From Candidatus Dormiibacterota bacterium (GTDB lineage: Bacteria; Chloroflexota; Dormibacteria; Dormibacterales; Dormibacteraceae): DNA of 64,000 bases. Under the pieces are notes generated by a model. The model had not been told where the DNA came from. It ran no database searches and worked only from the letters and a program-made list of their open reading frames with translations. Both the position numbers and the translations under genes were made by a program. The stretch's first letter is position 1. Every line of letters starts with the position of its first letter. Positions 24,931 through 33,906 of this stretch are shown piece after piece. The stretch lies in assembly GCA_003169845.1 (NCBI GenBank), contig PNAG01000004.1, forward strand, positions 23,515 to 87,514, read 5' to 3'.

Positions 24931-26011
24931 TCAGGCGGAAGCCGGCAGCGGCTCCCGCGCGTACTCGCGCAACAACCCGCCGAGTCGCTCCGTGCAGATC
25001 ACCTCTCCGGCCGGCACCACCGGATCGGATCGCGCGATTGGAGGCTGCAACGCAAGGGCTCGGTGAGGGCGAGCCACGTTGTAGTGATCGAACCAGTCGG
25101 CGAGGACGCGCTCGAGATGGCGCCGGTTAAGGATCAGAATCCAGTCGAGGCACTCGCGACGAGTCGAGCCGATCCGCCGCTCCATGTGGGAATTGGCTTT
25201 GGGCGCTGCAATCGGCGTTCTGATCACCTCTATGCCTTCAGCCTGGAAGACAAGATCAGATCCTCCGCCGTACTTGGAGTCGTGATCGTGGACGATGAGC
25301 CGCGCGTCGACTCCGATCTCGGTGAGTTCCCAGCAGACGTTTCGCGCCTGTTGGGTTACTCAGACCGCGTCTGGCCTATCGGTGACAGCGAACCAGATCA
25401 CCCTCCTCGTGGCCAGATCCATATATAAGAGGACGTAAAGACGCCTCAAAAGCACAGTGTCGACGCTCCGGAAATCGGTGAGTACTATCGCGGAGGCTTG
25501 GGCTCGCAGGAAAGCCTTCCAGGTGTGTCGGGATCTCAGCGGGGCAGGCCCTATACGGTTCCGACGCAATAGCTTGCGAATCGCCGTCGCAGAGACCACA
25601 TGACCGAGCTTGAGCAACTCGCCGCGGACTCGGACGCAGCCCCACTTCGGGTTTTCCTTTGCCATCCGCAGAATCAGTCTCTGAAGGCCTGGATCCAGAC
25701 CTGGTCTCCCAGGTCCTCGCCGACGACCGAAGGCAGCCCACTTCCGGCGCACCAGCGCGCGATGCCAGCCGAGGAACCGTCTCGGGCTGCACCAACATCC
25801 CAACCAGGGCCGAACGGCGCACCACTCGGCCCAGCGCGGCCATAATCGTGCGGTCCGCCAGGTCCAGCTTCGGTCTCTTCACCTGGCGGCGGACCACGCG
25901 CAGTTGATGGCGGAGAAGAAGTAACTCCGCCTCGGGGTCACGGACCCGCAGCCGCACGTCGACGACGTCGAGGAGCAAGCGCAGGACGGAGTAGGCGAAG
26001 GCGACCAGCAC
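24931..26011 (-). pseudogene. IS481-like integrase-core transposase, inactivated
   Basis: A near full-length element broken twice. The first part starts MLVAFAYSVLRLLLDVVDVR, with AELLLLRHQLRVVRRQVKRP, to LVQPETV. A frameshift near 25800 moves the reading to FLGWHRALVRRKWAAFGRRR. The DDE domain follows (IVLTDFRSVDTVLLRRLYVL), and a TGA replaces the Trp of DAVWVTQQARN near 25350. The rest continues in frame (DARLIVHDHDSKYGGGSD, then EVIRTPIAAPKANSHMERRI) to ERLGGLLREYAREPLPASA. Catalytic residues can still be traced, but the protein cannot be made intact. Confidence 0.85.
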
Positions 26012-26373
26012 TGGGGGCGATCCTACCGCTCACCTACAGCCACTCTGAGTAGCCAACCCACCCACGGATATGTGTGCCCCACAGGCCTTATGACCAGCTG
26101 TATACAAACAACTGAACATCGCTTTTGGACGATGCGAATGGCAGCTTACTACAAGCTCTCGATGGCCGAATAGAAGCGTATGTGAACTGCCGTTGCCCAT
26201 CGCATGGCCGCCAAGCCGCGAATGCGACAGGCCGGCAGCGGGCGCCAACAGGGCCCTAGCGGATGGAATCCCCTGACGATATGGTTGCTCCGCCAGTCCC
26301 GCGATTACTTCGTCAGCCTGGACGGTTCCCGCCTTTGTAGGGGCGACGGGCCGCCTAAACAGCCCTTGAAGGC
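26012..26373. other. Intergenic region, no supported gene
   Basis: About 360 bases between the transposase relic and the end of the stressosome-linked regulator. Only short open frames without a ribosome binding site are present. It is locally richer in A/T at 26080-26190. Confidence 0.4.
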
Positions 26374-27138
26374 TCAGCTCCCTGATAGAGCGCTGCCAGG
26401 AGCCGCGAAAATGTCGAGAGCCTGGGCCTTGGCTACGGCCTGGAGTTGCGAGTGAACGTCGAGCTTGGCCAGCACGCTTCTAATGTGCGTCCTTACGGTG
26501 AGTTGCGAAACGTGCAGGTGTGCCGCGATGGTCGATGCGTCACCCCCCGCTGCCAGCAGCCGGAGCACCTCCATTTCACGGCGCGTGAGGGCATCAAGTA
26601 TCGCTTGACGGTCACGGTCGAAGCGGCGGCGAGCTCGGCGCCACGTGAGCGCGAACTGGATCTGGCTCGGTTCGATCAGCGTCTCTCCGTTTGCCACCTT
26701 CTTGATTGCCTCGACGACTGTCTCGGAAGGCTCCGACTTGGGCACGAAGGCCGCCGCGCCCGCCTCGATCGCTTCGACAAGCGCCTCCTCACTCTCGTAT
26801 GCCGTCAAGAAGATGAAGGCCGTGCGCTTGGCGATCGAGCGGATGGTTATCGCGGCATCCACTCCGGAGCCGTCAGGCAGCCGAATATCCATCACCGCTA
26901 TATCGGGCTCGTAAAGCCTGGCAAGCTCCACGGCCGCACTCGCCGTGGACGCGATTCCAACCACCTCGATCGACGACTCGCGTTTGAGAAGAGCACCAAA
27001 GGATTCTGCGAGGATCAAGTGGTCCTCGACCAATAAGACCGTAATCCGTCCGTCCCTGGCCGGGGGAGGCGGCGCCACGGCAGCAGAATACGCCTCCCGG
27101 CCAGCCGATCCCGATTCTCGCGCTACGACCTTAGACAA
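26374..27138 (-). CDS. NarL/FixJ-type response regulator, last gene of the rsb operon
   Basis: 254 residues. After about 30 residues of Ala/Pro-rich leader comes a receiver (RITVLLVEDHLILAESFGAL) with Asp in IAVMDIRLPDGSGVDA and Lys in AFVPKSEPSETVV, then a LuxR HTH (LTRREMEVLRLLAAGGDAST, then QLTVRTHIRSVLAKLDV). The apparent start is a TTG at 27138 with AAGGA about ten bases upstream; a later start may be used. It lies 24 bases after the hybrid kinase, so the pair is likely cognate. It links a stressosome output to transcription without a visible sigma-B gene. Confidence 0.88.
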   Translation of the reverse strand: MSKVVARESGSAGREAYSAAVAPPPPARDGRITVLLVEDHLILAESFGALLKRESSIEVVGIASTASAAVELARLYEPDIAVMDIRLPDGSGVDAAITIRSIAKRTAFIFLTAYESEEALVEAIEAGAAAFVPKSEPSETVVEAIKKVANGETLIEPSQIQFALTWRRARRRFDRDRQAILDALTRREMEVLRLLAAGGDASTIAAHLHVSQLTVRTHIRSVLAKLDVHSQLQAVAKAQALDIFAAPGSALSGS

Positions 27139-27162
27139 AGATCTAATCCTTCCATCTACGCG

Positions 27163-28866
27163 TTAGGCGCTGCTGGTTCCTCGAGGTCTCGCGGGCTGGG
27201 ATGCGGTGCGGGAGGCGATCAGATCTACCACCGACTGCATGCTGTCGGACTTCGAGAACACCGCCGCGGCTCGGGACACGGACCCCGCGTCGATGTCGCC
27301 CACAGGAAGCGAGGTCCGAATGACTACTGGGATCATGCTGGTGCTGGGATCCTCGCCGAGACGTTCGAGAACCTCGAACCCGCTGATGCCGGGCATGGTT
27401 AGATCCAGGAGAATGGCGCGGCACTCGCCCTCTCTCGCCAGCTTGAGCGCCATCTCTCCATCTGCTGCTTCGACCACTCGCCACCCGAGGCGCTCCAACT
27501 GCTCCTTGGCTACGTACCTGCTGATCTGGTCGTCATCGACAACGAGGACGTACCCGGCCCCGGATTCCGGAGCTGTCTGGGGGACTTGGGGCGCGTATTT
27601 TCGCGGAAGCCTGAGGCTGAACGTGGAGCCCTCCCCAAGCTTGCTCTTGACGGTGATTGACCCACCCATCAGCTCGGCAAGCTTGCGCGAGAGCGGAAGC
27701 CCAAGGCCGCTGCTGCGGTGGCGCCGGCCATGTCGCGTATCGACCTGGACGAACTCATCGAATATTCGGTCGAGGTCGGCCGCGGCAATTCCGATCCCAG
27801 TGTCAGTTGCCGCGAAAAGGACCTCGTCCGCCTTGGCTTCATAGGAGGCGGCGACCCGGATCTCGCCGGTCTCCGTGAACTTGAGCGCATTCGAGATCAG
27901 GTTTCTCAGGATTTGGCTGACCTTGCTCTCGTCCGTCTCCAGGGTCGGAATGGGCGACAGGTCGAAGATGACCGGGACACCGGTGTCAGCGGACAGGGGC
28001 CGGAACATTCCGCGGAGAGCAGCGAGCGTCTCCTCCGCCTCGAAGGGCGCCGCGCGGACGGTGACCTTCCCGGCCTCTACCTTGGCCAAGTCGAGCAGGT
28101 CGCTGACGAAATCAAGCAGATCCTGCGCCGACTTCTGGATGTAGGTGATCTGTTTAGCCTGCTCATCTTCCAACGATCGATCGCCCTGCGTCAGCAGCAG
28201 CCGGCAGAGTGACGTAATCGAGATCAGCGGCGTCCGAAGCTCGTGGGTTACGTTGGAGAGGAAGCGTGCTCTCTCGTCGCTGATCTGCCGAACCGACTCG
28301 GCTTTGTCATCAAGCTCGGCGTACAGCGCGAGCACTCCGCGATTCGTTTCCTCGAGCTCTCGGTTGACGCTCTCGAGCTCGCTGTCGCGGCGGCGAATTT
28401 CTTCATGCATACGAAGAAGCTCCGTGTCCTGATGCCGCAGCTCCGAAAACGGGTCGGTCGCGCTGGCACTCAAAGATTCGGCCAGATTGTCGAGCCGTGC
28501 CGACTTGGGCAATGCCCGGCTGAATGTGCAGCTCTGTTCACCCGAAGCTCCGTCGAGTGGCGGTCCGATCAACCGACGCGCCGCTATCACGCCGGGAACG
28601 GCGTTCGTCGAGACGTCTCGGAGGGCAACGCCTCTTGCGCCGATGACGAGCCGTCGAGGCCGGGTCGACGAGATCCACACTTCGAGCTCACCGCCCCCCG
28701 AGGCAGCGATCTCGCGGCCAAGCTCGGACACCCCCGTGGCAAGCTGGACCTGATCGAACAGGTCGAATCCCAGGCGGGCGGCCGCATCGCGAACTCGCTG
28801 CCTGGCCGTCAGGATGTCGCTTGAAGAGCCGATCGGGAGACGGCCGAGCGGAGCGTCGCGTGTCAC
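27163..28866 (-). CDS. Hybrid histidine kinase with an RsbT-like N-terminal domain
   Basis: 567 residues. The N-terminal 130 residues resemble the neighbouring RsbT (ILTARQRVRDAAARLGFDLF versus VVSLRHRVREQAVVLRFSLL), but the ATP-binding N-box Asn is replaced (SELGREIAASGGG versus SELARNAVIYGGG), suggesting a non-catalytic docking module. A coiled coil leads to HisKA (ARFLSNVTHELRTPLISITS), HATPase_c (LRNLISNALKFTETG, ATDTGIGIAAADLDRIFDEF) and a C-terminal receiver (YVLVVDDDQISRYVAKEQLE, Asp in AILLDLTMPG). The GTG start overlaps the preceding stop as GTGA. Confidence 0.9.
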   Translation of the reverse strand: MTRDAPLGRLPIGSSSDILTARQRVRDAAARLGFDLFDQVQLATGVSELGREIAASGGGELEVWISSTRPRRLVIGARGVALRDVSTNAVPGVIAARRLIGPPLDGASGEQSCTFSRALPKSARLDNLAESLSASATDPFSELRHQDTELLRMHEEIRRRDSELESVNRELEETNRGVLALYAELDDKAESVRQISDERARFLSNVTHELRTPLISITSLCRLLLTQGDRSLEDEQAKQITYIQKSAQDLLDFVSDLLDLAKVEAGKVTVRAAPFEAEETLAALRGMFRPLSADTGVPVIFDLSPIPTLETDESKVSQILRNLISNALKFTETGEIRVAASYEAKADEVLFAATDTGIGIAAADLDRIFDEFVQVDTRHGRRHRSSGLGLPLSRKLAELMGGSITVKSKLGEGSTFSLRLPRKYAPQVPQTAPESGAGYVLVVDDDQISRYVAKEQLERLGWRVVEAADGEMALKLAREGECRAILLDLTMPGISGFEVLERLGEDPSTSMIPVVIRTSLPVGDIDAGSVSRAAAVFSKSDSMQSVVDLIASRTASQPARPRGTSSA

Positions 28867-29903
28867 TCGTGTGGATCCTTGGGCGACCCCATCCGCTGCT
28901 TCGCCACTACAACCGTGACGTCATCCAACTGGCGGGCGAAGTCGCGAAACAGCACGGCCGCGATGAGGGTTGGGTCCTTGGCGGCCAAACCCGGCACTTG
29001 ATCCAATCGCCACCGAGTCGCGAGTCCGTCGCTGTGCGCGATGAGCAGCGCCTTAGGATCCCAGGCAGTTTCGAACTGCCGAAACTGCACCGGCTCACGA
29101 CCGACGGTGCCATTGAGCGAGACGAGCCACCGGCAGCGGTCGGGCGTGACTATCGCTGCCGCGATGTTGCCGACTCCCGCATAGGTGACGACACCTGCCT
29201 GTGTGTCCACGGTGGCGACCCCGATCGTGGCGCCGCGGGTGGAGCGCAGCGCTGGATGGAGGAGCCGCACCACGTCAACCGGCGCCCGCCCCGCCGTGTT
29301 GCGAAACGTCTTAACGGCCATAGTGGCAGCATCGGACGCCAGTAATCCGTGGCCAAGACCGTCGACCACGAGCAATTGGATGCCCGACGGTACCTCGCAG
29401 AGCGCCCATCCATCGCCCGATACTTCCTCCCCATCCTTGGCGACCGAGACCACGCCCACGTCGAATTTCCGATCAGCGACGTGCCCGTTGTCGGCGGTGA
29501 CCCGGGCGAGGATCACGGTTCCGCGGTCAGGGATCGAGTGAATCTCAAAGTGGCTTGATTGGCGGCGGATCGCGCCGAGGCCAACGCCCAGGCTTCCTGC
29601 GGTCGAGTAGCCGTCTTCAAGAGCGGCAGCCGGGTTGGCGATGCCGGGCCCGCGGTCGATCGCCAGCAGTTCGACTGCGCCCGGACCAGCCGGTGGAGTT
29701 AGGGCGTTGATCAGGACCTCTCCGCCCGCCGCCGAGTGTTTGAGCAGGTTACTGGTCATCTCGGCGGCAATGATTGAGACGCGTGTACTCAGGACAGCAT
29801 CAAACCGGGCGCTCTCCGCGGCCCGAGCCGCCAGGCGCCGAGCATCCCCTGCATGGGATTGTTCTCGAACTACGACCCGGCGGGTGAGGCCGCTTACTTC
29901 CAT
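28863..29903 (-). CDS. RsbT-like kinase domain fused to SpoIIE/RsbX-type phosphatase
   Basis: 346 residues. The first 130 residues are a GHKL serine-kinase/anti-sigma domain with intact N-box (AAEMTSNLLKHSAAGGEVLI) and G-box (AIDRGPGIANPAAALEDGYS). The rest is a PP2C/SpoIIE domain with LLVVDGLGHGLLASDAATMA and LIAHSDGLATRWRL as metal-site Asp motifs. In Bacillus, RsbX dephosphorylates RsbR and RsbS to reset the stressosome; here this activity appears fused to an RsbT-like module. It overlaps rsbT by ten bases. Confidence 0.9.
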   Translation of the reverse strand: MEVSGLTRRVVVREQSHAGDARRLAARAAESARFDAVLSTRVSIIAAEMTSNLLKHSAAGGEVLINALTPPAGPGAVELLAIDRGPGIANPAAALEDGYSTAGSLGVGLGAIRRQSSHFEIHSIPDRGTVILARVTADNGHVADRKFDVGVVSVAKDGEEVSGDGWALCEVPSGIQLLVVDGLGHGLLASDAATMAVKTFRNTAGRAPVDVVRLLHPALRSTRGATIGVATVDTQAGVVTYAGVGNIAAAIVTPDRCRWLVSLNGTVGREPVQFRQFETAWDPKALLIAHSDGLATRWRLDQVPGLAAKDPTLIAAVLFRDFARQLDDVTVVVAKQRMGSPKDPHE

Positions 29904-30298
29904 CGAACTATGCGCACGCTGGTGCCTTGGCCAACTTCCGAGCGGAGTTCGAACTCGTCGACCAGGCGCCGCGTTCCGCTGAGTCCGAGGCCGAGCCCCC
30001 CACCCGTACTGAAGCCAGCCCGCATGGCATCTTCGACATTCGGGATTCCCGGACCGTGATCTATAACGGTCAACGTGAGACCGTCTCGACCATTGTTGAG
30101 AGAGGTTTCGATGATCGCCTCACCCCCACCGCCGTAGATCACCGCGTTGCGGGCCAGTTCGCTGGCAGCGGTCACGATCTTGGTTTGGTCGAGCAGGCTG
30201 AACCTCAGCACCACCGCCTGTTCACGCACGCGGTGGCGGAGACTCACGACGTCTTCCTGGGTCCGCAAAGCAACCGTCACTCGCTCGGATGCTGCCAT
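29894..30298 (-). CDS. rsbT: RsbT serine/threonine kinase (stressosome switch)
   Basis: 134 residues. GHKL fold with N-box TAASELARNAVIYGGGGEAI and G-boxes VIDHGPGIPNVEDAMRAGFS / GGGLGLGLSGTRRLVDEF. In known systems RsbT is held by RsbR/RsbS, phosphorylates them under stress, then leaves to activate a downstream partner. Start ATG overlaps the rsbS stop by one base (TGATG). Confidence 0.93.
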   Translation of the reverse strand: MAASERVTVALRTQEDVVSLRHRVREQAVVLRFSLLDQTKIVTAASELARNAVIYGGGGEAIIETSLNNGRDGLTLTVIDHGPGIPNVEDAMRAGFSTGGGLGLGLSGTRRLVDEFELRSEVGQGTSVRIVRWK

Positions 30299-30657
30299 CA
30301 GTTCTGGTCACGGATACCCGCCATGGCCAGCGCGCTCTCGACATTGAGCGCGGTCCGGACACCGCTGAGTGTCAAGCCGAGTTCGACGAGCGTGATCGCA
30401 ACCGCGGGCTGCATCCCGACGACAATCACCTCCGCATCAAGGAGCTTCGCGATTCCCGAAATGTCGGCGATCATCCGACCGATGAAGGAATCGACGATCT
30501 GCAGAGCGGAGATGTCCAGCAGGACCAGCCGCGCGCGGGCGGCGATGATGCGAGCGGCGAGGTCCTCCTGCAGGGCGACGGCGACATTGTCCTGGACGTC
30601 GGTCTGGATGGTCGCCAGCAGGTACTTGCCGATTTTAATGATCGGAACCCGATCCAC
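30298..30657 (-). CDS. rsbS: RsbS STAS-domain antagonist
   Basis: 119-residue single STAS domain: VPIIKIGKYLLATIQTDVQD, ARLVLLDISALQIVDSFIGR. The Ser in DISALQIVDS is the residue phosphorylated by RsbT in characterised RsbS proteins. It forms the core of the stressosome with RsbR. GTG start three bases after the rsbR stop. Confidence 0.94.
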   Translation of the reverse strand: MDRVPIIKIGKYLLATIQTDVQDNVAVALQEDLAARIIAARARLVLLDISALQIVDSFIGRMIADISGIAKLLDAEVIVVGMQPAVAITLVELGLTLSGVRTALNVESALAMAGIRDQN

Positions 30658-30660
30658 GGA

Positions 30661-31530
30661 TCAGCGACCTGCTGCAGAGACGGGGTCGGTGGCCACCACG
30701 TGCTGCCCCAGACGATCCAGGGCCACCAAGAACGCGTCGGCCAGAGTGGCCTTCGTGACTACGTCGGGAAGTGTGATGCCCAGGTGGATAATCGTCTGGG
30801 CGATCTGAGGCCGGATGCCGCTTATCATGCAGTCGGCGCCCATTAGTCGCGCGGCCGCCACCGTCTGGATGAGGTGTTGTGCGACCTTGGTGTCGACGGT
30901 CGGAACTCCGGTGATGTCGATGATCGCGATCGTGCTCCCCGTGTCGACTATCGCCTGCAAAAGGGACTCCATTACGACCTGAGTCCGCTCACTGTCCAAG
31001 GTTCCTATCAAAGGCAATGCCAGGATTCCTTGCCAGAGTTTCACCACAGGCGTCGAAAGCTCCAGCATCTCCTGCTGTTGGCGCAGGATGACCTCTTCAC
31101 GGCCCTGCTGATAGACCTCTGAAGTGACCAGCGCCAGGCGGTCGATGAGCTTGTTGAGCTCCAAAATAGCCTCGGCGCGATTGGACGGATCCAACTCTTG
31201 CAGGGGGTCGAAAATGGGCTCCTTCAGAGACAGGATGAACAGCACCGTCTCGGATGGACTGAAGCCGAGCCGCACGCGCGACAGTGAGATCCCACGCAGA
31301 GCCGCTCGCATGTGCTCCCAGGCAGGGCCCGAGACATCTAGAGAGCCTGAGTCGAGGCCTTCCAGCAGCGTGGAGAGCACTTCCGACGACTGTCGCGCCA
31401 GGTCGGAATCGCTGATCAGGTCAGGCCTGGCGGTGGCACTGCGCTTCTGTTCGGCGATCCAGCTCTCCAAAACCGTCTCGTACTTGGCGCGGACCAGTGG
31501 AACCGGAGTCACCGATCGGGTTGAAGTCAT
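30661..31530 (-). CDS. rsbR: RsbR stressosome sensor (co-antagonist)
   Basis: 289 residues from the ATG at 31530 (AGG about ten bases upstream). An all-helical N-terminal sensor domain of a non-globin RsbR_N type (VRAKYETVLESWIAEQKRSA ... RVRLGFSPSETVLFILSLKE) is followed by a STAS domain (about 160-280) with IAIIDITGVPTVDTKVAQHL. The Thr residues of DITGVPTVDT match the two RsbT phosphorylation sites. First gene of the operon rsbR-rsbS-rsbT-(RsbT/X fusion)-hybrid kinase-regulator. Confidence 0.93.
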   Translation of the reverse strand: MTSTRSVTPVPLVRAKYETVLESWIAEQKRSATARPDLISDSDLARQSSEVLSTLLEGLDSGSLDVSGPAWEHMRAALRGISLSRVRLGFSPSETVLFILSLKEPIFDPLQELDPSNRAEAILELNKLIDRLALVTSEVYQQGREEVILRQQQEMLELSTPVVKLWQGILALPLIGTLDSERTQVVMESLLQAIVDTGSTIAIIDITGVPTVDTKVAQHLIQTVAAARLMGADCMISGIRPQIAQTIIHLGITLPDVVTKATLADAFLVALDRLGQHVVATDPVSAAGR

Positions 31531-31640
31531 GACGTCATTACCTCGCGATAGGATCATTTGATCCTAGTCACTTGAACGTCCCGGCGCCTCCCAAGAATTG
31601 AGTAATCCGAAACCGTCTTCGGGGGCGAGGCGGGTAGGCC

Positions 31641-32219
31641 GTGCGCGAGACACGATTTTTCCCATGGTTCCATCCTCCGCCGGAAGAGTCGACGCTCATC
31701 CGGCGATTGCCCTGGACGAGTCGTACGGATAGCAACAGCGGCTTTTTCGGATCCGACGCTCGAAGGCCAAAGCCTCCCCTCAGCCAGCCGCCGAGGCGGC
31801 GTAGCGGCGAGGGCGACCGTCCGTCGGCTGATCCGACGCGCGGAAACCACATCTATTCGGATGGGCGAGTGGTCGTGACGCGAACACACTCGCCCGGCGT
31901 GCTGAGCATCGAGGGAGCGATTGACTATCAGAACGCCGAGGCCGTGGCGATGGCGCTGGCCACCGAGCTCGAGACCCGTCCGGCCGGGGAGTCTCTGGGA
32001 AGTGGGCCCATTGCCCACCTGCGCCTGGACTTGAGCCGGCTAGAGTTCGTGGACCCCAGTGGCATTAGGGCACTGGTCAAGGTTGCCGAGAGGACCGGCG
32101 AGCGGCAGCGATTGGTACTTCAAGGCCTCCCTGCGTCTGTCAGGCGCGTGATGACCGTTGTCGGGCGGGCAGACCTTCCTCGCCTGGTCATTGACGACCG
32201 GCGAATTGACTCCGAATGA
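31641..32219 (+). CDS. STAS-domain anti-sigma-factor antagonist
   Basis: The C-terminal 115 residues form a SpoIIAA/RsbV-like STAS domain: VVVTRTHSPGVLSIEGAIDY, then LDLSRLEFVDPSGIRALVKV with the phosphorylatable Ser in VDPSGIR. The first 75 residues from GTG 31641 are Arg/Pro/Ser-rich and may not be translated; a GTG at 31869 would start the domain directly. Its stop overlaps the ATG of the next regulator (ATGA), indicating coupling. It is divergent from the stressosome operon, so a shared control region is likely. Confidence 0.82.
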   Translation: MRETRFFPWFHPPPEESTLIRRLPWTSRTDSNSGFFGSDARRPKPPLSQPPRRRSGEGDRPSADPTRGNHIYSDGRVVVTRTHSPGVLSIEGAIDYQNAEAVAMALATELETRPAGESLGSGPIAHLRLDLSRLEFVDPSGIRALVKVAERTGERQRLVLQGLPASVRRVMTVVGRADLPRLVIDDRRIDSE

Positions 32220-32859
32220 GATCGCCGGACTCGCGTCCGATCCGGATATTGACAGTGGAGGACCACCTCGTAGTGGCCGATGCGTTGGCAGCCTTGCTGG
32301 ACGAGCAGCCGGATATGGACGTGACAGCGTGGGCTCGGTCAAGGCGTCGATCAGCATGGCTGCTCAGTTCAAACCGGACGTCGTAATCCTTGACTTCAGC
32401 CTGAGCGATGGTACGGGTGCAGATGCAGCTATCGGGATGCTGACCGTCGACCCTGAAGCAGAGCTGATCTTCCTGACCCGGCACGATAGTGACAGCGTGC
32501 ACTTCGCCGCGGTTGCGGCTGGCGCGAGCGCGTTTATTCATAAGTCGCGGGCTGCAGCGGACATCATCTCGGCAGTTCGCTCGGTGGCCGAAGGCGGAAC
32601 GCAGATCGATGCGTCCACGATCGCAAACCTACTGCGGAGGCAAAACGCCGTCGCCACGCAGATCCAGACCGTCAGCGCGCGAGAAAAGGCGGTCCTCCGC
32701 CTGATGGCCGAGGGCGCACCGAGCCGCGACATTGCCGCAACTTTGGGGATCACCTACAGCACCGTTCGCTCGCATATGCGCCACCTGAGCTCTAAGCTGG
32801 GCGCCCGCAGCAAGATCGAGACGATTGTCAAGGCTCGGAAGCTAGCCCTGATCGATTAA
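32216..32859 (+). pseudogene. NarL-type response regulator with a single frameshift
   Basis: ATG overlaps the STAS stop. The first frame gives PIRILTVEDHLVVADALAAL and DEQPDMDVTAW. About 32325-32332 the homologous reading moves to the next frame (GSVKASISMAAQFKPDVVIL, DFSLSDGTGADAAIGM), then runs to a complete LuxR HTH (VSAREKAVLRLMAEGAPSRD) and ends KARKLALID like its paralogues. One missing base explains it. Either a recent lesion or a consensus error; if the latter, this is an intact regulator co-translated with the STAS protein. Confidence 0.8.
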
Positions 32860-33136
32860 GAAGCCTATGAGCCTCCGCACCAAAGCGCTGCTAACGCGAC
32901 CGGCTCTGGCGGATGGCTGGATAAGGAGTTCTGTGACGTTTTGACGTGATTTCCTCATGTAGGTCTGAACCGCGCCCCAGACGGTACTTCTCGGCTAGGG
33001 CCCTACAGATTGACTAGTCGAGAACCGCCTCCTTTGGCGAAGCAACCGATGGCTGGCAAGGCCAACGTTTCGTTAAGGGGGATTTGGCACATTGGCTATG
33101 CAGGGAACAGGCTCCGGTCGGACAGAGGGTGGCGAT
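32860..33136. other. Intergenic region, no supported gene
   Basis: About 280 bases between the frameshifted regulator and the receiver gene. No supported gene; a good AGAGGG ribosome binding site marks the start at 33137. Confidence 0.4.
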
Positions 33137-33685
33137 ATGGGCGCTCCGCTGACACCGAGCGGCCAAGATCGTCACGCCGCCGGCTACGACGGCATCACCC
33201 GGTCGGGACAACTGAGGGCTGAGCATATGGAGCCTGCCCTATCACTCCACCACCAAGAAGAGCCACCACTTGTGATGCTTGTTGACGACGATCCAGCTGT
33301 CGGCGCTATGTTCGGTATCGGCCTCGACGCGCTCGGCTTCCGAGTCGAAGTCGTGAGTAGTCCGAGTGCGGTGTTCCTGGCGATCGAAAAGGAAATGCCT
33401 GACCTAGTCGTGCTCGATTTTCAACTGGGAGGCATCATTACTGGCGTGGATGTCTTGGAGAACTTGCGCCTCGATTCCCGCTCGACTCACGTGCCCGTAT
33501 TCATGTTGAGCAATCACCTGGGCGACCTCGACGGACAGGTTGATCGTGCATTCGCCGCCGGAGCACTCGCGTGGCTCGTGAAGAGCCAGACAAGCCCGGC
33601 CGAGCTTGGGCTCCGTATTTCGCAAGCGCTGGCATCCATGGTTGGCGATCTCGGTCAGGCGACAGACCCCGGTTCTTCTGAATGA
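33137..33685 (+). CDS. Receiver-domain protein
   Basis: 182 residues from the ATG at 33137. About 45 N-terminal residues without a domain precede a receiver: LVMLVDDDPAVGAMFGIGLD, Asp in LVVLDFQLGGIITGVD, Ser in VFMLSNHLGD and Lys in AWLVKSQTSPAEL. It has no DNA-binding output. A later ATG at 33227 would give just the receiver. Confidence 0.85.
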   Translation: MGAPLTPSGQDRHAAGYDGITRSGQLRAEHMEPALSLHHQEEPPLVMLVDDDPAVGAMFGIGLDALGFRVEVVSSPSAVFLAIEKEMPDLVVLDFQLGGIITGVDVLENLRLDSRSTHVPVFMLSNHLGDLDGQVDRAFAAGALAWLVKSQTSPAELGLRISQALASMVGDLGQATDPGSSE

Positions 33686-33906
33686 TCACGCCGGCTCACC
33701 GAGATCCTTCTTACATCCAGGCAAGCCTTCTCAGGCGTGGAATCAACTGGAAGATGGCGTCATCCCATAAGAATCGTTTGATAAACAGCTGGGATCGCGT
33801 TGGTCACGAGACAATGAGAAGCGTCACACATTGCACCCTGACCGCGAAGGCCTCACGGTCCTGACCCGTACGTCTTCGGGCGTAGCTTCGAGACGCAGTC
33901 ACCGGT

